DNA of 64,000 nucleotides from Quadrisphaera setariae (lineage in GTDB: Bacteria > Actinomycetota > Actinomycetes > Actinomycetales > Quadrisphaeraceae). The position numbers were made by a program, and so were the translations under genes. The DNA lies in assembly GCF_008041935.1 (NCBI RefSeq), contig NZ_VKAC01000007.1:124001-188000 (forward strand), read 5' to 3'. Position 1 is the stretch's first letter, and each line of letters opens with the position of its first letter. The notes below the pieces were generated by a model. That model saw only the letters and a program-made list of their open reading frames with translations. It was not told where the DNA came from and searched no databases. Shown in pieces: positions 8,637 to 17,500 of the stretch.

Positions 8637-9971
8637 GTGGCGGGGCCAGCGGTCGACGGGCCGGTCCGGGCCGGCCGGACCGGTCGCGCCGCGCGGTGGG
8701 TCCGCTCCCTCGGCCTGACCCGTCGCGGCCGCGCGCTCCTGGTGGTCGGGGTCGCCCTGGGGGCCGCCGGGGTGTGGCAGGGCCAGCAGGCGCTGCTGCG
8801 CGTCGCCCTGCTGGTGCTGCTGCTGCCGCTGGTCTCCCTCGGCCTCGCCGCGCTGGCCAGCACCGGCCTGGGCGTGCGCCGCTCCACCACGCCCTCGCGA
8901 GCCGTGGTCGGCCAGCCCTGCCGGGTCAGGCTCGACCTGCGCAACCCCGGCCGGGTGGCCACCCCGGTGCTGCTCGCGCAGGACCACCTTCCCGCCGGCT
9001 GGCCGCGCGCCCCCCGCTTCACCGTGGACCCGCTGCCTCCCGGAGGCCGGGCGGCCGTGGCCTACTCGGCGGTCCCGCCGCGCCGCGGCCACCACCGCCT
9101 CGGCCCGCTGCGGGTGCGCGTCACCGACCCGCTGGGCCTGTGCGAGCTTCCCGCGCGCTCCGGCGGGCGGGACGACGTGCTCGCGCTGCCCGCCACCGTC
9201 GAGGTGCCCGGCGCCGCGTCCCTGCTCAGCGGCCGCGGCGGTGACGACGCCGGCGGAGGGGTCGGCGCCGCCTCCGGCGAGCGCGGCATGAGCACCCGCG
9301 AGTACCGGCCCGGCGACGACGTGCGCCGCGTGCACTGGCGCTCCACCGCCCGGCGGGGCGAGCTCATGGTCCGCCAGGACGAGCAGCCCCGGCAGCGCCG
9401 CGGTGCGGTGGTGCTCGACCGGCGCCCCGGGGCCTTCGCCGACGCCGACGCCTTCGAGCGCGCGGTCTCCGCCGCGGCGTCCCTCGCCACCTCCCTGCAC
9501 GACGCGGGCGCCGCGGTGCACCTCGAGCTGGGCCCCCCGGCCACCGCGGCGGGGGCGGCCGGTTCACGGGCCGCCGGGCGCGAGGGGCTGCTGGAGCAGC
9601 TGGCGCTGGTCGACCTCGGCGACGAGGCCTCGCTGGCCGCCGCCCTGGCGGCCGCGCTCGGCCGGCGCGGGGAGTCCGACGCCCGCGAGGGCGTGCTCGC
9701 CGTGGTGGCCGGGCGGCTCTCCCGCGCCGACGCCGAGCTGCTGGCCGGGGCCCAGGGGGCGGGGGTCGCCGGGGTGCGCCGCCGCGCCGCCGCGCTGGCC
9801 GTGCTGGGCCAGGCCCCCGCGCCGGGCGCCGTCGAGGCGCTGCTGCGAGCGGGCTGGGCCGTGCTGGACCTGTCCGAGGGCGAGCCGCTGGCCGACGCGT
9901 GGCAGCGCGCCCGGGAACCCGTCGCCGCGGGGGTCGCCGCGGCGGGAGCCGCCGGAGGAGGAGCGCCATGA
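8637..9971 (+). CDS. DUF58 domain-containing membrane protein
   Basis: Membrane protein of the MoxR/DUF58/transglutaminase triad; its biochemical role is not established. The 444-residue product has two closely spaced membrane helices near residues 28-75 and then an immunoglobulin-like/vWA-related region. It carries the DUF58 signature YRPGDDVRRVHWRSTARRGEL at about 222-242. The start is the GTG at 8637, 7 bp after moxR. The 3' end overlaps the following gene as ATGA. The C-terminal half is rich in Ala and shows no recognisable domain beyond the degenerate vWA-like portion. Confidence 0.88.
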   Translation: MAGPAVDGPVRAGRTGRAARWVRSLGLTRRGRALLVVGVALGAAGVWQGQQALLRVALLVLLLPLVSLGLAALASTGLGVRRSTTPSRAVVGQPCRVRLDLRNPGRVATPVLLAQDHLPAGWPRAPRFTVDPLPPGGRAAVAYSAVPPRRGHHRLGPLRVRVTDPLGLCELPARSGGRDDVLALPATVEVPGAASLLSGRGGDDAGGGVGAASGERGMSTREYRPGDDVRRVHWRSTARRGELMVRQDEQPRQRRGAVVLDRRPGAFADADAFERAVSAAASLATSLHDAGAAVHLELGPPATAAGAAGSRAAGREGLLEQLALVDLGDEASLAAALAAALGRRGESDAREGVLAVVAGRLSRADAELLAGAQGAGVAGVRRRAAALAVLGQAPAPGAVEALLRAGWAVLDLSEGEPLADAWQRAREPVAAGVAAAGAAGGGAP

Positions 9972-12304
9972 GCTCGACGGGTCGCCTGCGCCTGACCGCG
10001 GCCGTGGCCGTGCTGGCCACCACCGCCGGCCTTCACCTCGTGGTGCAGGGCGCCGCCTGGTACGTGCAGGCGGCGCTCGCCGTCGCGGTGGTCGCCGCCA
10101 CCGGGGCCGCGGCCTCCGCGCTGCGCCTGCCCTCGTGGGTCGGGGCGGTGGCCCAGCCCGCGGCGCTGCTCGTGGTGCTCTGCGTGCTCTTCGTGCCCGG
10201 GCAGGCCGTGCTCGGGCTCCTGCCGGGGCCCGAGGCCCTGCGGGCGCTGTGGGCGCTGGTGCTGGAGGGCCGCGAGACGGTGCACTCCCAGGCCGCGCCC
10301 GTCACCGCCGAGCCGGGCCTGCGGCTGCTGGTCACCGCGGGCGCGGGCGCCGTCGCCGTCGTCGTCGACGTGGTGGCGGTGGTGCTGCGCTCCCCCGCCC
10401 TCACCGGGCCGGTGCTGCTCGCGGTGCACGCGGTGGCCGTGGTGTTCGCCCCCGGAGGGGTGTCCTGGGGGTGGTTCGCCCTCGCGGTGGCCGGGTGGCT
10501 GCTGCTCGTGTCCGCCGACGCCGGCTCCCGCGCCGCCGCGTGGGGGCGCCGCGTGCAGCAGCGCCGCCCCGCCGCTGCAGGAGCGGCCGCCCGCGGCGGG
10601 GGTGGCGGCGTGTCGGGGAGGAACCTGACCGGGGCCGCGGGTGCCGTCGCCGTGGTGGCGGTGGCCCTCGTCGCGGCCGTGGTGGTGCCGCCGCTGGTGC
10701 CCGGCACCACCTCGGTGGTGCTCGTGGGCGGCAACGGGCAGGGCATCGGCGGTGCCGCGGCCAACTCCGTGAACCCCCTGCTGGACCTGCGCTCGGACCT
10801 GCAGAGCCAGGGCACCGCCGAGGTGCTGCGCTACCGCACGTCCGCCACGTCCCCCACGCCGCTGCGCATCGTCACCGTCGACGACTTCACCGGTGAGGTG
10901 TGGAGCCCCACCCAGATCGACCCCGCGCAGACCCGCGCGCTGCGCGACGGGATGCCCGCCCCGCCGGGGCTGGCCGACAGCACCCCCCGCACCGACGTCA
11001 CCTACGACTTCACGGTGCAGGCCCTGCGCCAGCAGTGGCTGCCGACGCCGTACCCGGCCACCCGGGTGCAGGTCGACGGCGACTGGGTGGTGGACACGAG
11101 CACCCTCAACATCCGCGCGCAGGGCCGCACCGTCACGCAGCAGGACCAGCGCTACCGGGTGGTGCAGGCGTCGGTGGCCCCCACGCCAGAGCAGCTGCGC
11201 GACGCGGCAGACCCGCCCGCCGCCGTCACCGATCGCTACACCAGGCTCCCCGAGGACCTGCCGCCGCAGCTGGCGCAGACAGCCCGCGACGTGGTGGCCG
11301 GTGAGACCAACAAGTTCCTCCAGGCCAGCGCGCTGCAGGAGTGGTTCCGCAGCACCGGCGGCTTCACCTACTCCCTCGACGCACCGGAGCCTCGCACCGC
11401 CAACGCCCTCGTCGACTTCCTCACCGACAAGACCGGCTACTGCGTGCACTACGCCTCCGCCATGGCCGTGATGGCGCGCACGCTGGGCATCCCCGCGCGC
11501 GTCGCCGTGGGCTTCCTGCCCGGCTCCTCCCTCGGCGACGGCTCCTGGCAGGTCACGCTGCAGGACGCGCACGCCTGGCCCGAGCTGTACTTCGAAGGGG
11601 CCGGCTGGGTGCGCTTCGAGCCCACCCCGAGCGCCCGCACCGGTACCGCCCCGTCGTGGACGCAGGCACCGGTCGCTCCCCTGACGCCGACGGCCCCTAC
11701 CGACGGGGCCAGCTCGACGGCAGCACCCTCCAGCTCCTCCACCACCGCCTCCGCGGCGCCGAGCACGTCGACCGCGACCGCTGCCGGCGCGCAGGAGCAG
11801 GCGCAGGTGCCGTGGTCGGGACTGCTCGTGCTGCTGGCCGTGGTGCTCGGCGCGCTCGCGGCGCCTCTGGCCACCCGGTCTCTCGTGCGACGGCGGCGCT
11901 GGAGCCGCGCCGAGACCGACGCGGCGCGCGCCGAAGCGGCCTGGGCCGACCTCGTCGAGCAGATCGGCGACCTGGGCGTGGTGCTGCCGCCCTCCCAGAC
12001 ACCACGGCAGGTGGGCGCCCGGCTCGAGGAGGGCCTGCGTCACGAGGACGGCCCGAGCTCTCAGGCCCCGGCCGTGGCGCGCCTGGTGGGCGCGGTCGAG
12101 GGCGCCCGCTACGGAGCCGGCGGCGGTGGCGGTGCTGGGGCGGCGCGGCGCGGCGGTACGGCCCTGGCCGAGGACGTCCGCGAGGTGGTGGGAGCGGTGG
12201 TGGCCCAGCGCCCCAGCTCGGCCACCTGGCGGTGGCGGCTGCTGCCGCCGTCAGGGGTCGCGCACCTGCGCCGCTGGGGTCGGTCGCTGCTGGGCCGCCG
12301 CTGA
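9968..12304 (+). CDS. TgpA-like transglutaminase-domain membrane protein
   Basis: Multipass membrane protein with an extracytoplasmic transglutaminase-like domain, likely a cysteine protease or cross-linking enzyme at the envelope. The ATG at 9968 follows GGAGGAGGAGC and overlaps the DUF58 stop; the product is 778 residues. The order is six or so N-terminal helices (to about residue 230), a DUF3488-like linker, the transglutaminase core with TGYCVHYASAMAVMARTLGIPAR (catalytic Cys) and DAHAWPELYF (His and following Asp/Glu), a Ser/Thr/Ala-rich linker, one further helix and a DUF4129-like C-terminal tail. Transcription probably ends at the strong hairpin at 12451-12497. Confidence 0.9.
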   Translation: MSSTGRLRLTAAVAVLATTAGLHLVVQGAAWYVQAALAVAVVAATGAAASALRLPSWVGAVAQPAALLVVLCVLFVPGQAVLGLLPGPEALRALWALVLEGRETVHSQAAPVTAEPGLRLLVTAGAGAVAVVVDVVAVVLRSPALTGPVLLAVHAVAVVFAPGGVSWGWFALAVAGWLLLVSADAGSRAAAWGRRVQQRRPAAAGAAARGGGGGVSGRNLTGAAGAVAVVAVALVAAVVVPPLVPGTTSVVLVGGNGQGIGGAAANSVNPLLDLRSDLQSQGTAEVLRYRTSATSPTPLRIVTVDDFTGEVWSPTQIDPAQTRALRDGMPAPPGLADSTPRTDVTYDFTVQALRQQWLPTPYPATRVQVDGDWVVDTSTLNIRAQGRTVTQQDQRYRVVQASVAPTPEQLRDAADPPAAVTDRYTRLPEDLPPQLAQTARDVVAGETNKFLQASALQEWFRSTGGFTYSLDAPEPRTANALVDFLTDKTGYCVHYASAMAVMARTLGIPARVAVGFLPGSSLGDGSWQVTLQDAHAWPELYFEGAGWVRFEPTPSARTGTAPSWTQAPVAPLTPTAPTDGASSTAAPSSSSTTASAAPSTSTATAAGAQEQAQVPWSGLLVLLAVVLGALAAPLATRSLVRRRRWSRAETDAARAEAAWADLVEQIGDLGVVLPPSQTPRQVGARLEEGLRHEDGPSSQAPAVARLVGAVEGARYGAGGGGGAGAARRGGTALAEDVREVVGAVVAQRPSSATWRWRLLPPSGVAHLRRWGRSLLGRR

Positions 12305-12331
12305 CCCATCGGCGCGGTGGTCGGCCGATCC

Positions 12332-12446
12332 GCACTCGCCCGCTCGAGTGCCGGTCCAGGCCCACCCCCCACGGCACTCTCCCGCTCGAGTGCCGGTCCA
12401 GGCCCACCCCCACGGCACTCTCCCGCTCGAGTGCCGGTCCAGGCCC
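12332..12446. repeat. Three tandem 41-42-bp repeats, each containing a small hairpin
   Basis: Copies begin at 12332, 12374 and 12415 and share GCACTC-N8-GAGTGCCGGTCCAGGCCC. In each copy GGCACTC pairs with GAGTGCC around an 8-nt loop (the first copy is slightly diverged at its 5' edge). They sit between converging genes directly before the terminator, so they may aid termination or mRNA 3'-end protection. The copy number and spacer lengths do not fit CRISPR. Confidence 0.75.
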
Positions 12447-12450
12447 GGGT

Positions 12451-12497
12451 GACGACGAGAGGCCCGTCCCCTTCGCGGGGACGGGCCTCTCGTCGTC
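12451..12497. terminator. Bidirectional intrinsic-type terminator, 21-bp perfect stem
   Basis: Arms 12451-12471 and 12477-12497 are perfectly complementary around the loop TTCGC. It lies between the converging tgpA-like and DUF3040 genes and can serve both. There is no U-tract, as is common in very GC-rich actinobacteria. Confidence 0.8.
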
Positions 12498-12534
12498 GTC
12501 ATGAGCCCTGCCGTAGGGGCAGGGCGGGTGGGGC

Positions 12535-12981
12535 TCAGCCCCAGCGGTCGTCGCGGCGGCGGTCCCACCGCTGCTCGAGGCGCTGCATGAAGGTGCCCTG
12601 GCGGCGGGCCTTCGGGGAGCGCTGGTGCCCGGCCTGCGGGCGCGGTGCGGGTCGGCCATCAGCGCCGACCACGCCGACCGGACCGCTCTCCGCGCGGCCA
12701 CCGGCTCCGGAGACGGCGTAGAGGATGCCCCCGAGCATGATGAGGAAGGCCAGACCGCCGAGGCCGTACACCCAGCCGCGCTGGGAGAGCGGGATGAGGA
12801 ACAAGGTGGCCACGAGCGCCGCAAGACCTGCGACGGCGACACCCACGCCGACGACCACGCTGCGCTTGCCCCCACCCTGGCGGCGGGGACCGCGCATGGT
12901 CGAGGCGAACCGGGGGTCGTCGGAGAGCAGCTGCTGCTCCATCTGCTCCAGCAGACGCTGCTCGTGCTCAGACAGCGGCAC
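12535..12981 (-). CDS. DUF3040 domain-containing membrane protein
   Basis: Small membrane protein of unknown function that in mycobacteria (Rv2169c) also sits near the dcw cluster. The 148-residue product begins MPLSEHEQRLLEQMEQQLLSDDPRFA, the DUF3040 signature, followed by two membrane helices (about 41-63 and 69-90) and an Arg/Gly/Pro-rich cytoplasmic tail. The GTG at 12981 has AGGAGG 6-7 nt upstream. It is transcribed alone, convergent with the tgpA-like gene, from which it is separated by the hairpin repeats and terminator. Confidence 0.85.
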   Translation of the reverse strand: MPLSEHEQRLLEQMEQQLLSDDPRFASTMRGPRRQGGGKRSVVVGVGVAVAGLAALVATLFLIPLSQRGWVYGLGGLAFLIMLGGILYAVSGAGGRAESGPVGVVGADGRPAPRPQAGHQRSPKARRQGTFMQRLEQRWDRRRDDRWG

Positions 12982-13140
12982 TGCGACCTCCTGCGGTCAA
13001 CACTGGCGGAGTGCCCAGGATAGGCGCCGTCCAGGGGTGGGGAAAGCCGATCCACCACCGTGGGCGCAACCTGTGCGCAACACCGCATTCACCGTCCCAC
13101 CAGCACCACTGTCACCACAGGCACCACTGTGGGCGGGTCG

Positions 13141-14445
13141 TCACGGAGCTGCGCCTCCCGGGTGGCGGCCCTGCGCGCCGGGGCGGGGCACGAGCAGGGA
13201 GGCCGGCGCCACCACACCGCTGCCGAAGCGCCTCACCGCGGCGTCCACGGCGCGGTCGGCCTCGCGCCAGCCCCGCTCCGGCTCGTCCAGGCGCAGCTGC
13301 CGCGGCACCCGGTCGGCGTCCACCAGACCCTCCACCCGCACCCCCACCAGCCGGATGCGGGCCCGCTGCAGCCCCATCGCCGTCCACAGGGCCGCCGCGG
13401 CGGCGTAGACGTCGCGCCCGGAGTCGGTCGCCTCGCGCAGCGTCCGCGAGCGCGTGACGGTGGTGAAGTCGGCGAAGCGCACCACGAGCACCACCGTGCG
13501 GCCCACGTGCCCGTCGCGGCGCAGGTGCCGCGCCACCCGCTCGGACATGCGGAGCACCTCGCGGAGCACCACCTCGGGGTCGTCGACGTCCACGGCGAAG
13601 GTCTCCTGCGCGCCCGTGCTGCGCTCGGCGACGGCGGCGCTGGGCACCACCGGGCGGGGGTCGCGGCCCCAGGCGAGCTCGTGCAGGGAGGTGCCGAGGG
13701 CGTCGCCGAGGGCGCGGCGCAGCGTGGCGAGGCGCGTGTGCGCCACCTGCCCCACGGTGTGCAGGCCCAGGCGTGCGAGGGCCTGCTCGGTCTTCTCCCC
13801 CACGCCCCACAGGGCGCTGGTGGGCAGCGGGTGGAGGAACGGGACCACCTGGTCGGCCGGGACCACGAGCGCGCCGTCGGGCTTGGCCCGCCCGGAGGCG
13901 AGCTTGGCGACGGCCTTGGTCGTCGCCAGGCCCACCGAGCAGGTGATGCCCTGCTCGTCGGCGACCCTGTCGCGCAGCTCGGTGGCGATCTCCAACGGGG
14001 TACCGGAGCGGCGCACCGCGCCGGAGACGTCGAGGAAGGCCTCGTCCATGCCCAGCTGCTCCACCACCGGGGTCACCGAGGTGAACAGGGCGACGACGGC
14101 GGCCGAGACGGCGGCGTACCGGTCGGGGTCGGGCGGGAGCACCACGGCGTCGGGGCACATCCGCCGGGCGCGGCTCATGGACATCGCCGAGTGGACGCCG
14201 GAGCGGCGCGCCTCGTAGGTGGCCGACAGCACGACGCCGCGGCTGGAGCCGCCACCGACGATGACGGGCTTCCCGCGCAGGTCCGGGCGCTCGAGCAGGG
14301 AGACGGAGGCGTAGAAGGCGTCCATGTCGACGTGGAGCACGGTGCAGCCGTCGCTCGCGTCACCGGGGGTGTGCTCGCGCAGGCCGGCTACGGAGGCGGC
14401 CACCGCCGGGTCGAGCCCGGCCCTGTCGAGCTGGCGGCGGCTCAC
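13141..14445 (-). CDS. dinB: DNA polymerase IV (DinB, Y-family)
   Basis: Y-family translesion polymerase. The 434-residue product from the GTG at 14445 has the catalytic motif VLHVDMDAFYASVSLLERPDLRGKPVIVGG, the fingers YEARRSGVHSAMS, the second catalytic acid pair LGMDEAFLDVSGA, a helix-hairpin-helix thumb (LWGVGEKTEQALARLGLHTVG) and the little-finger domain. The active-site Asp and Asp-Glu are intact, so this is an active Pol IV and not the inactive ImuB that usually accompanies DnaE2. It lies downstream of dnaE2 on the same strand, across a 145-bp gap with two hairpins, and may be co-induced by DNA damage. A longer upstream frame runs through the hairpins and into dnaE2 and is not coding. 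Confidence 0.93.
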   Translation of the reverse strand: MSRRQLDRAGLDPAVAASVAGLREHTPGDASDGCTVLHVDMDAFYASVSLLERPDLRGKPVIVGGGSSRGVVLSATYEARRSGVHSAMSMSRARRMCPDAVVLPPDPDRYAAVSAAVVALFTSVTPVVEQLGMDEAFLDVSGAVRRSGTPLEIATELRDRVADEQGITCSVGLATTKAVAKLASGRAKPDGALVVPADQVVPFLHPLPTSALWGVGEKTEQALARLGLHTVGQVAHTRLATLRRALGDALGTSLHELAWGRDPRPVVPSAAVAERSTGAQETFAVDVDDPEVVLREVLRMSERVARHLRRDGHVGRTVVLVVRFADFTTVTRSRTLREATDSGRDVYAAAAALWTAMGLQRARIRLVGVRVEGLVDADRVPRQLRLDEPERGWREADRAVDAAVRRFGSGVVAPASLLVPRPGAQGRHPGGAAP

Positions 14446-14468
14446 GCTCCCCCACCCCCGCCCGCTCC

Positions 14469-14538
14469 CCTTCTCGCACTTTCCGCGGCAAGTGCGAGAA
14501 GGAGAGGGGTCCTTGGCGCACTTTCCGCGGCAAGTGCG
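14469..14538. repeat. Pair of hairpins built on a repeated 22-bp core between dnaE2 and dinB
   Basis: The 22-bp core (CGCACTTTCCGCGG followed by CAAGTGCG) occurs at 14475-14496 and 14517-14538. The first copy forms a 13-bp stem (14469-14481 with 14490-14502) around an 8-nt loop, and the second a 7-bp stem with the same loop. It may attenuate or terminate transcription between the two polymerase genes. Confidence 0.7.
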
Positions 14539-14590
14539 GGGGAAGGAGGGCGACGACGAGGGTGCCCGGCAGCGTCGGGACGGACGGCGG

Positions 14591-17500
14591 TCACCACCCG
14601 GCGCTCCCGGAGCTGGAGTGCCACAGCTTGCGCGGTGCGCCGCGCTCGGTCTCGAGCAGGTCCTCGAGGGCGTCGTCGGCCGAGCGCTCGGGGGCCCCGG
14701 CGCCGTCGCCACGGGCCGCACCGGCCGCGGAGACCCGCGTGTTGCGGGTGTCGCTGCCGGGCGGGGCGACGTCGGCGTAGGGCGAGAGCAGGAAGCCGCT
14801 GGCGTGCACGAACACCCGCCGCGGCGAGGCCCCTGGGGGCACCTCCCGCTTGCGGGGGACCATGCCGCCGGCGCGGCGCGCGGCGTCGTCGGCGGTGCGA
14901 CCGGCACCGGGCCGGTCCCCCACGGGCAGCCCGCTCGCCGCCGCGGCCTCCTGCGCCGCCAGCAGCGCGGCCTCCTCCTGGGCCGCGGCCTCCCGCGCAC
15001 CGGCTCCCGCGTAGCGCTCGTCGCGCTGGCCGGGCCCGGAGCGGCCGGCGTCGAGGCCGGGCACCGCGCCGTCGTCGCGGCCCTGCCCGATGACCCGCGA
15101 GGGCGCCACGACCGGCCGGCTCGACCGGGACGCCGCCGCCCCGGCCACCGCGGCCGAGCCGTAGCCAGCGGCGGGTTGCCCGGCCATGACGCGGCGCACC
15201 CCGTCCACGCCGTGCTCGGACCACACCCGCCACAGCGCCGGCATGGCCCACGCGCCCGTGGCGCGCAGCGACACCCCGCGAGGACCGGTGCGCCGCAGCT
15301 CGCCGCGCACCACGAGCAGCCACGACCCGAAGACCGTGGAGGCGTAGGGCCCCTGCGCGTCCTCGAAGAAGGTGGCGTCCACCGGGCCGGTGGAGTCGTC
15401 CAGGGTGAGGAACACCACGCGCCGCCCAGAGCGGATGGGCGGGGTCTGCGTGGCCACCTTCACGCCCGCCACCAGCAGCTCCGACCTCGACTGCTGCTCG
15501 CGCAGCGCACTGGAGCGGACCACGCCGAGCGCGTCCAGCATCGGCCCGTAGGCGGAGACCACGTGGTGGCTGGCGTCCAGGCCGAGCACCTCCAGCTCGG
15601 TGCGCACCTGCTCGGCCGGGGTCATCTCCGGCAGGCCCGACGGCTCGACGTCGCCGGGGGCGTCACCGAGGTCGAGCGCGAGCTGCACGTCCTCACCACG
15701 TGCAGGACTGGGGGCACCTCCCGCTTGCGGGGGACCTTGGTCGTCGCGGGGAGAGGGGCGGGGAGATCGGGACGACGACGAGGGGCGGGCGCGGGCAGCG
15801 CCGCGATCGAGCGCACGGGTGTGCCGGTCGAGGTCGGCGACCTGCAGCAGCAGGTCGCGCCGCGTCACCACGCCGCGGCGGCGCACGGGGGCGGTGAGCC
15901 CCAGCCCGTAGACGGAGTCGAGCGCACCGGTGAGCACGAGCCGCTCCAGCACCGGGCGCGACGGGCGCGCGCGGTTCCACAGGTCGGCGAGGGAGTGGTA
16001 CGGCTGACCAGCGACGATGCGCGCGACCTCGGCGTCGCTGATGCCCTTGACCTCGGCCAGCGACAGCCGGATGCCCCAGTCGCGCCCGTCCGGCACGGCG
16101 GCGTCCAGGCGGTAGCGGCTGGCGAACGGGCCGTACCGCTCCGACGCCTCCCGCTCGCCCCAGCGCGGCGGTTGCACGGGCGCCTGCCGCGGCCTCTCGT
16201 CGTCGTCCCGACCTGGGCCGGCCGGGAACTGCTGCAGCACCGCGGGCGGCGGCTGGTCCCAGGGCGCCACCGGCTCCACGCGGTACTCGCCGGTGGAGGC
16301 GTTGACGTCGAGCGGGAGCACCGCGACGCCCATCGTGCGGGCGTCGTCGAGGATGAGGCGCTTGGGGTACATGCCCGGGTCGTGGGTGAGCACCCCGGCG
16401 AGGAAGTGCGCCGGCCAGTGGGCCTTGAACCACGCCGACTGGTACGTGGGCAGCGCGAACGCCGCCGCGTGGGCCTTGCAGAACCCGAAGGAGGCGAAGG
16501 CGGCCAGCACCTCCCAGATCCGCTGCACGTCGGCCGGGGCGAACCCCGCCGCGAGCGCGCGGGGACGCCACCAGGTCTCCACCTCGGCCTGCCCGTCGCG
16601 GGTGCCCAGCGCCCGGCGGACCTCGTCGGCCTGGGTGAGGCTCACCCCGGCGGTCTCGGCGACGATCTCGAGCACCTGCTCGTGGAAGACCACCACCCCG
16701 CAGGTCTGCTCCAGCGCCGTCCGCAGGCGGGGGTGCAGGTGGTCGGGCGCCCGCCAGCCCTGCCGGGCCATGAGGAAGGGGGTGACCATGTCGGACTTCA
16801 CCGGTCCGGGGCGGAACAGGGAGATGTCGATGACGAGGTCGGCGAAGTCCTGCGGGGCGAACTTGCCCACCAGCTCGCGCTGCCCGGGCGACTCGATCTG
16901 GAAGCAGCCCAGGGTGCGGGTGGAGCGGACGAGGCGGAAGGCGTCCTCGTCGTCCAGGGGCAGGGCGTCGAGGTCGATGCGCTCGCCCGTGGTGCGCTCC
17001 ACCTCGGCCGTGGCGTGCGCGAACGCCGACTGCATGCGGATGCCGAGCACGTCGAGCTTGAGCAGGCCCATCACCTCGACGTCGTCCTTGTCGAAGGAGC
17101 TCATGGGGAAGCTCGTGGCGGACGGCTGCACCGGCGTCCGGTCCAGCAGCGAGGCGTCCGAGAGGAGCACCCCGCACGGGTGCAGCGCGGTGTGGCGGGG
17201 CAGCCCGTCGAGGCTCTCCACGAGGTCGTAGAGCAGGTCGAGGCGGGGGTCGGCCAGGCCGGAGGCGCGCAGCTCCGGCAGGTCGCGCAGGGCGTGGCGC
17301 ACGTCGCGGGCGCGCAGGTGCGGGAAGGCCTTGGCGATGGCGTCGACCTCCCCCGGGGGCATGCCGAGGGCCGCGCCGACGTCGCGGACGGCGTGCCGGA
17401 CCCGGTAGGTGTCGGTCATGGCGACGGCGGCCACCCGGTCGGCCCCGAAGCGGGCCAGCACCGCGTCGTAGACCTCGGTGCGGCGGGCGGACTCGACGTC

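Noticed and set aside
9062-12043. Minus-strand frame of about 990 codons opposite the DUF58 and transglutaminase genes
   Set aside because: His/Gly/Arg-rich antisense shadow; both plus-strand genes have clear family motifs.
12332-12446. Possible CRISPR array
   Set aside because: Only three units, spacers nearly identical, and no cas genes in the window; these are tandem hairpin repeats.
13141-14445. ImuB, the usual inactive Y-family partner of DnaE2
   Set aside because: Catalytic Asp and Asp-Glu residues are all present, so it is Pol IV/DinB.
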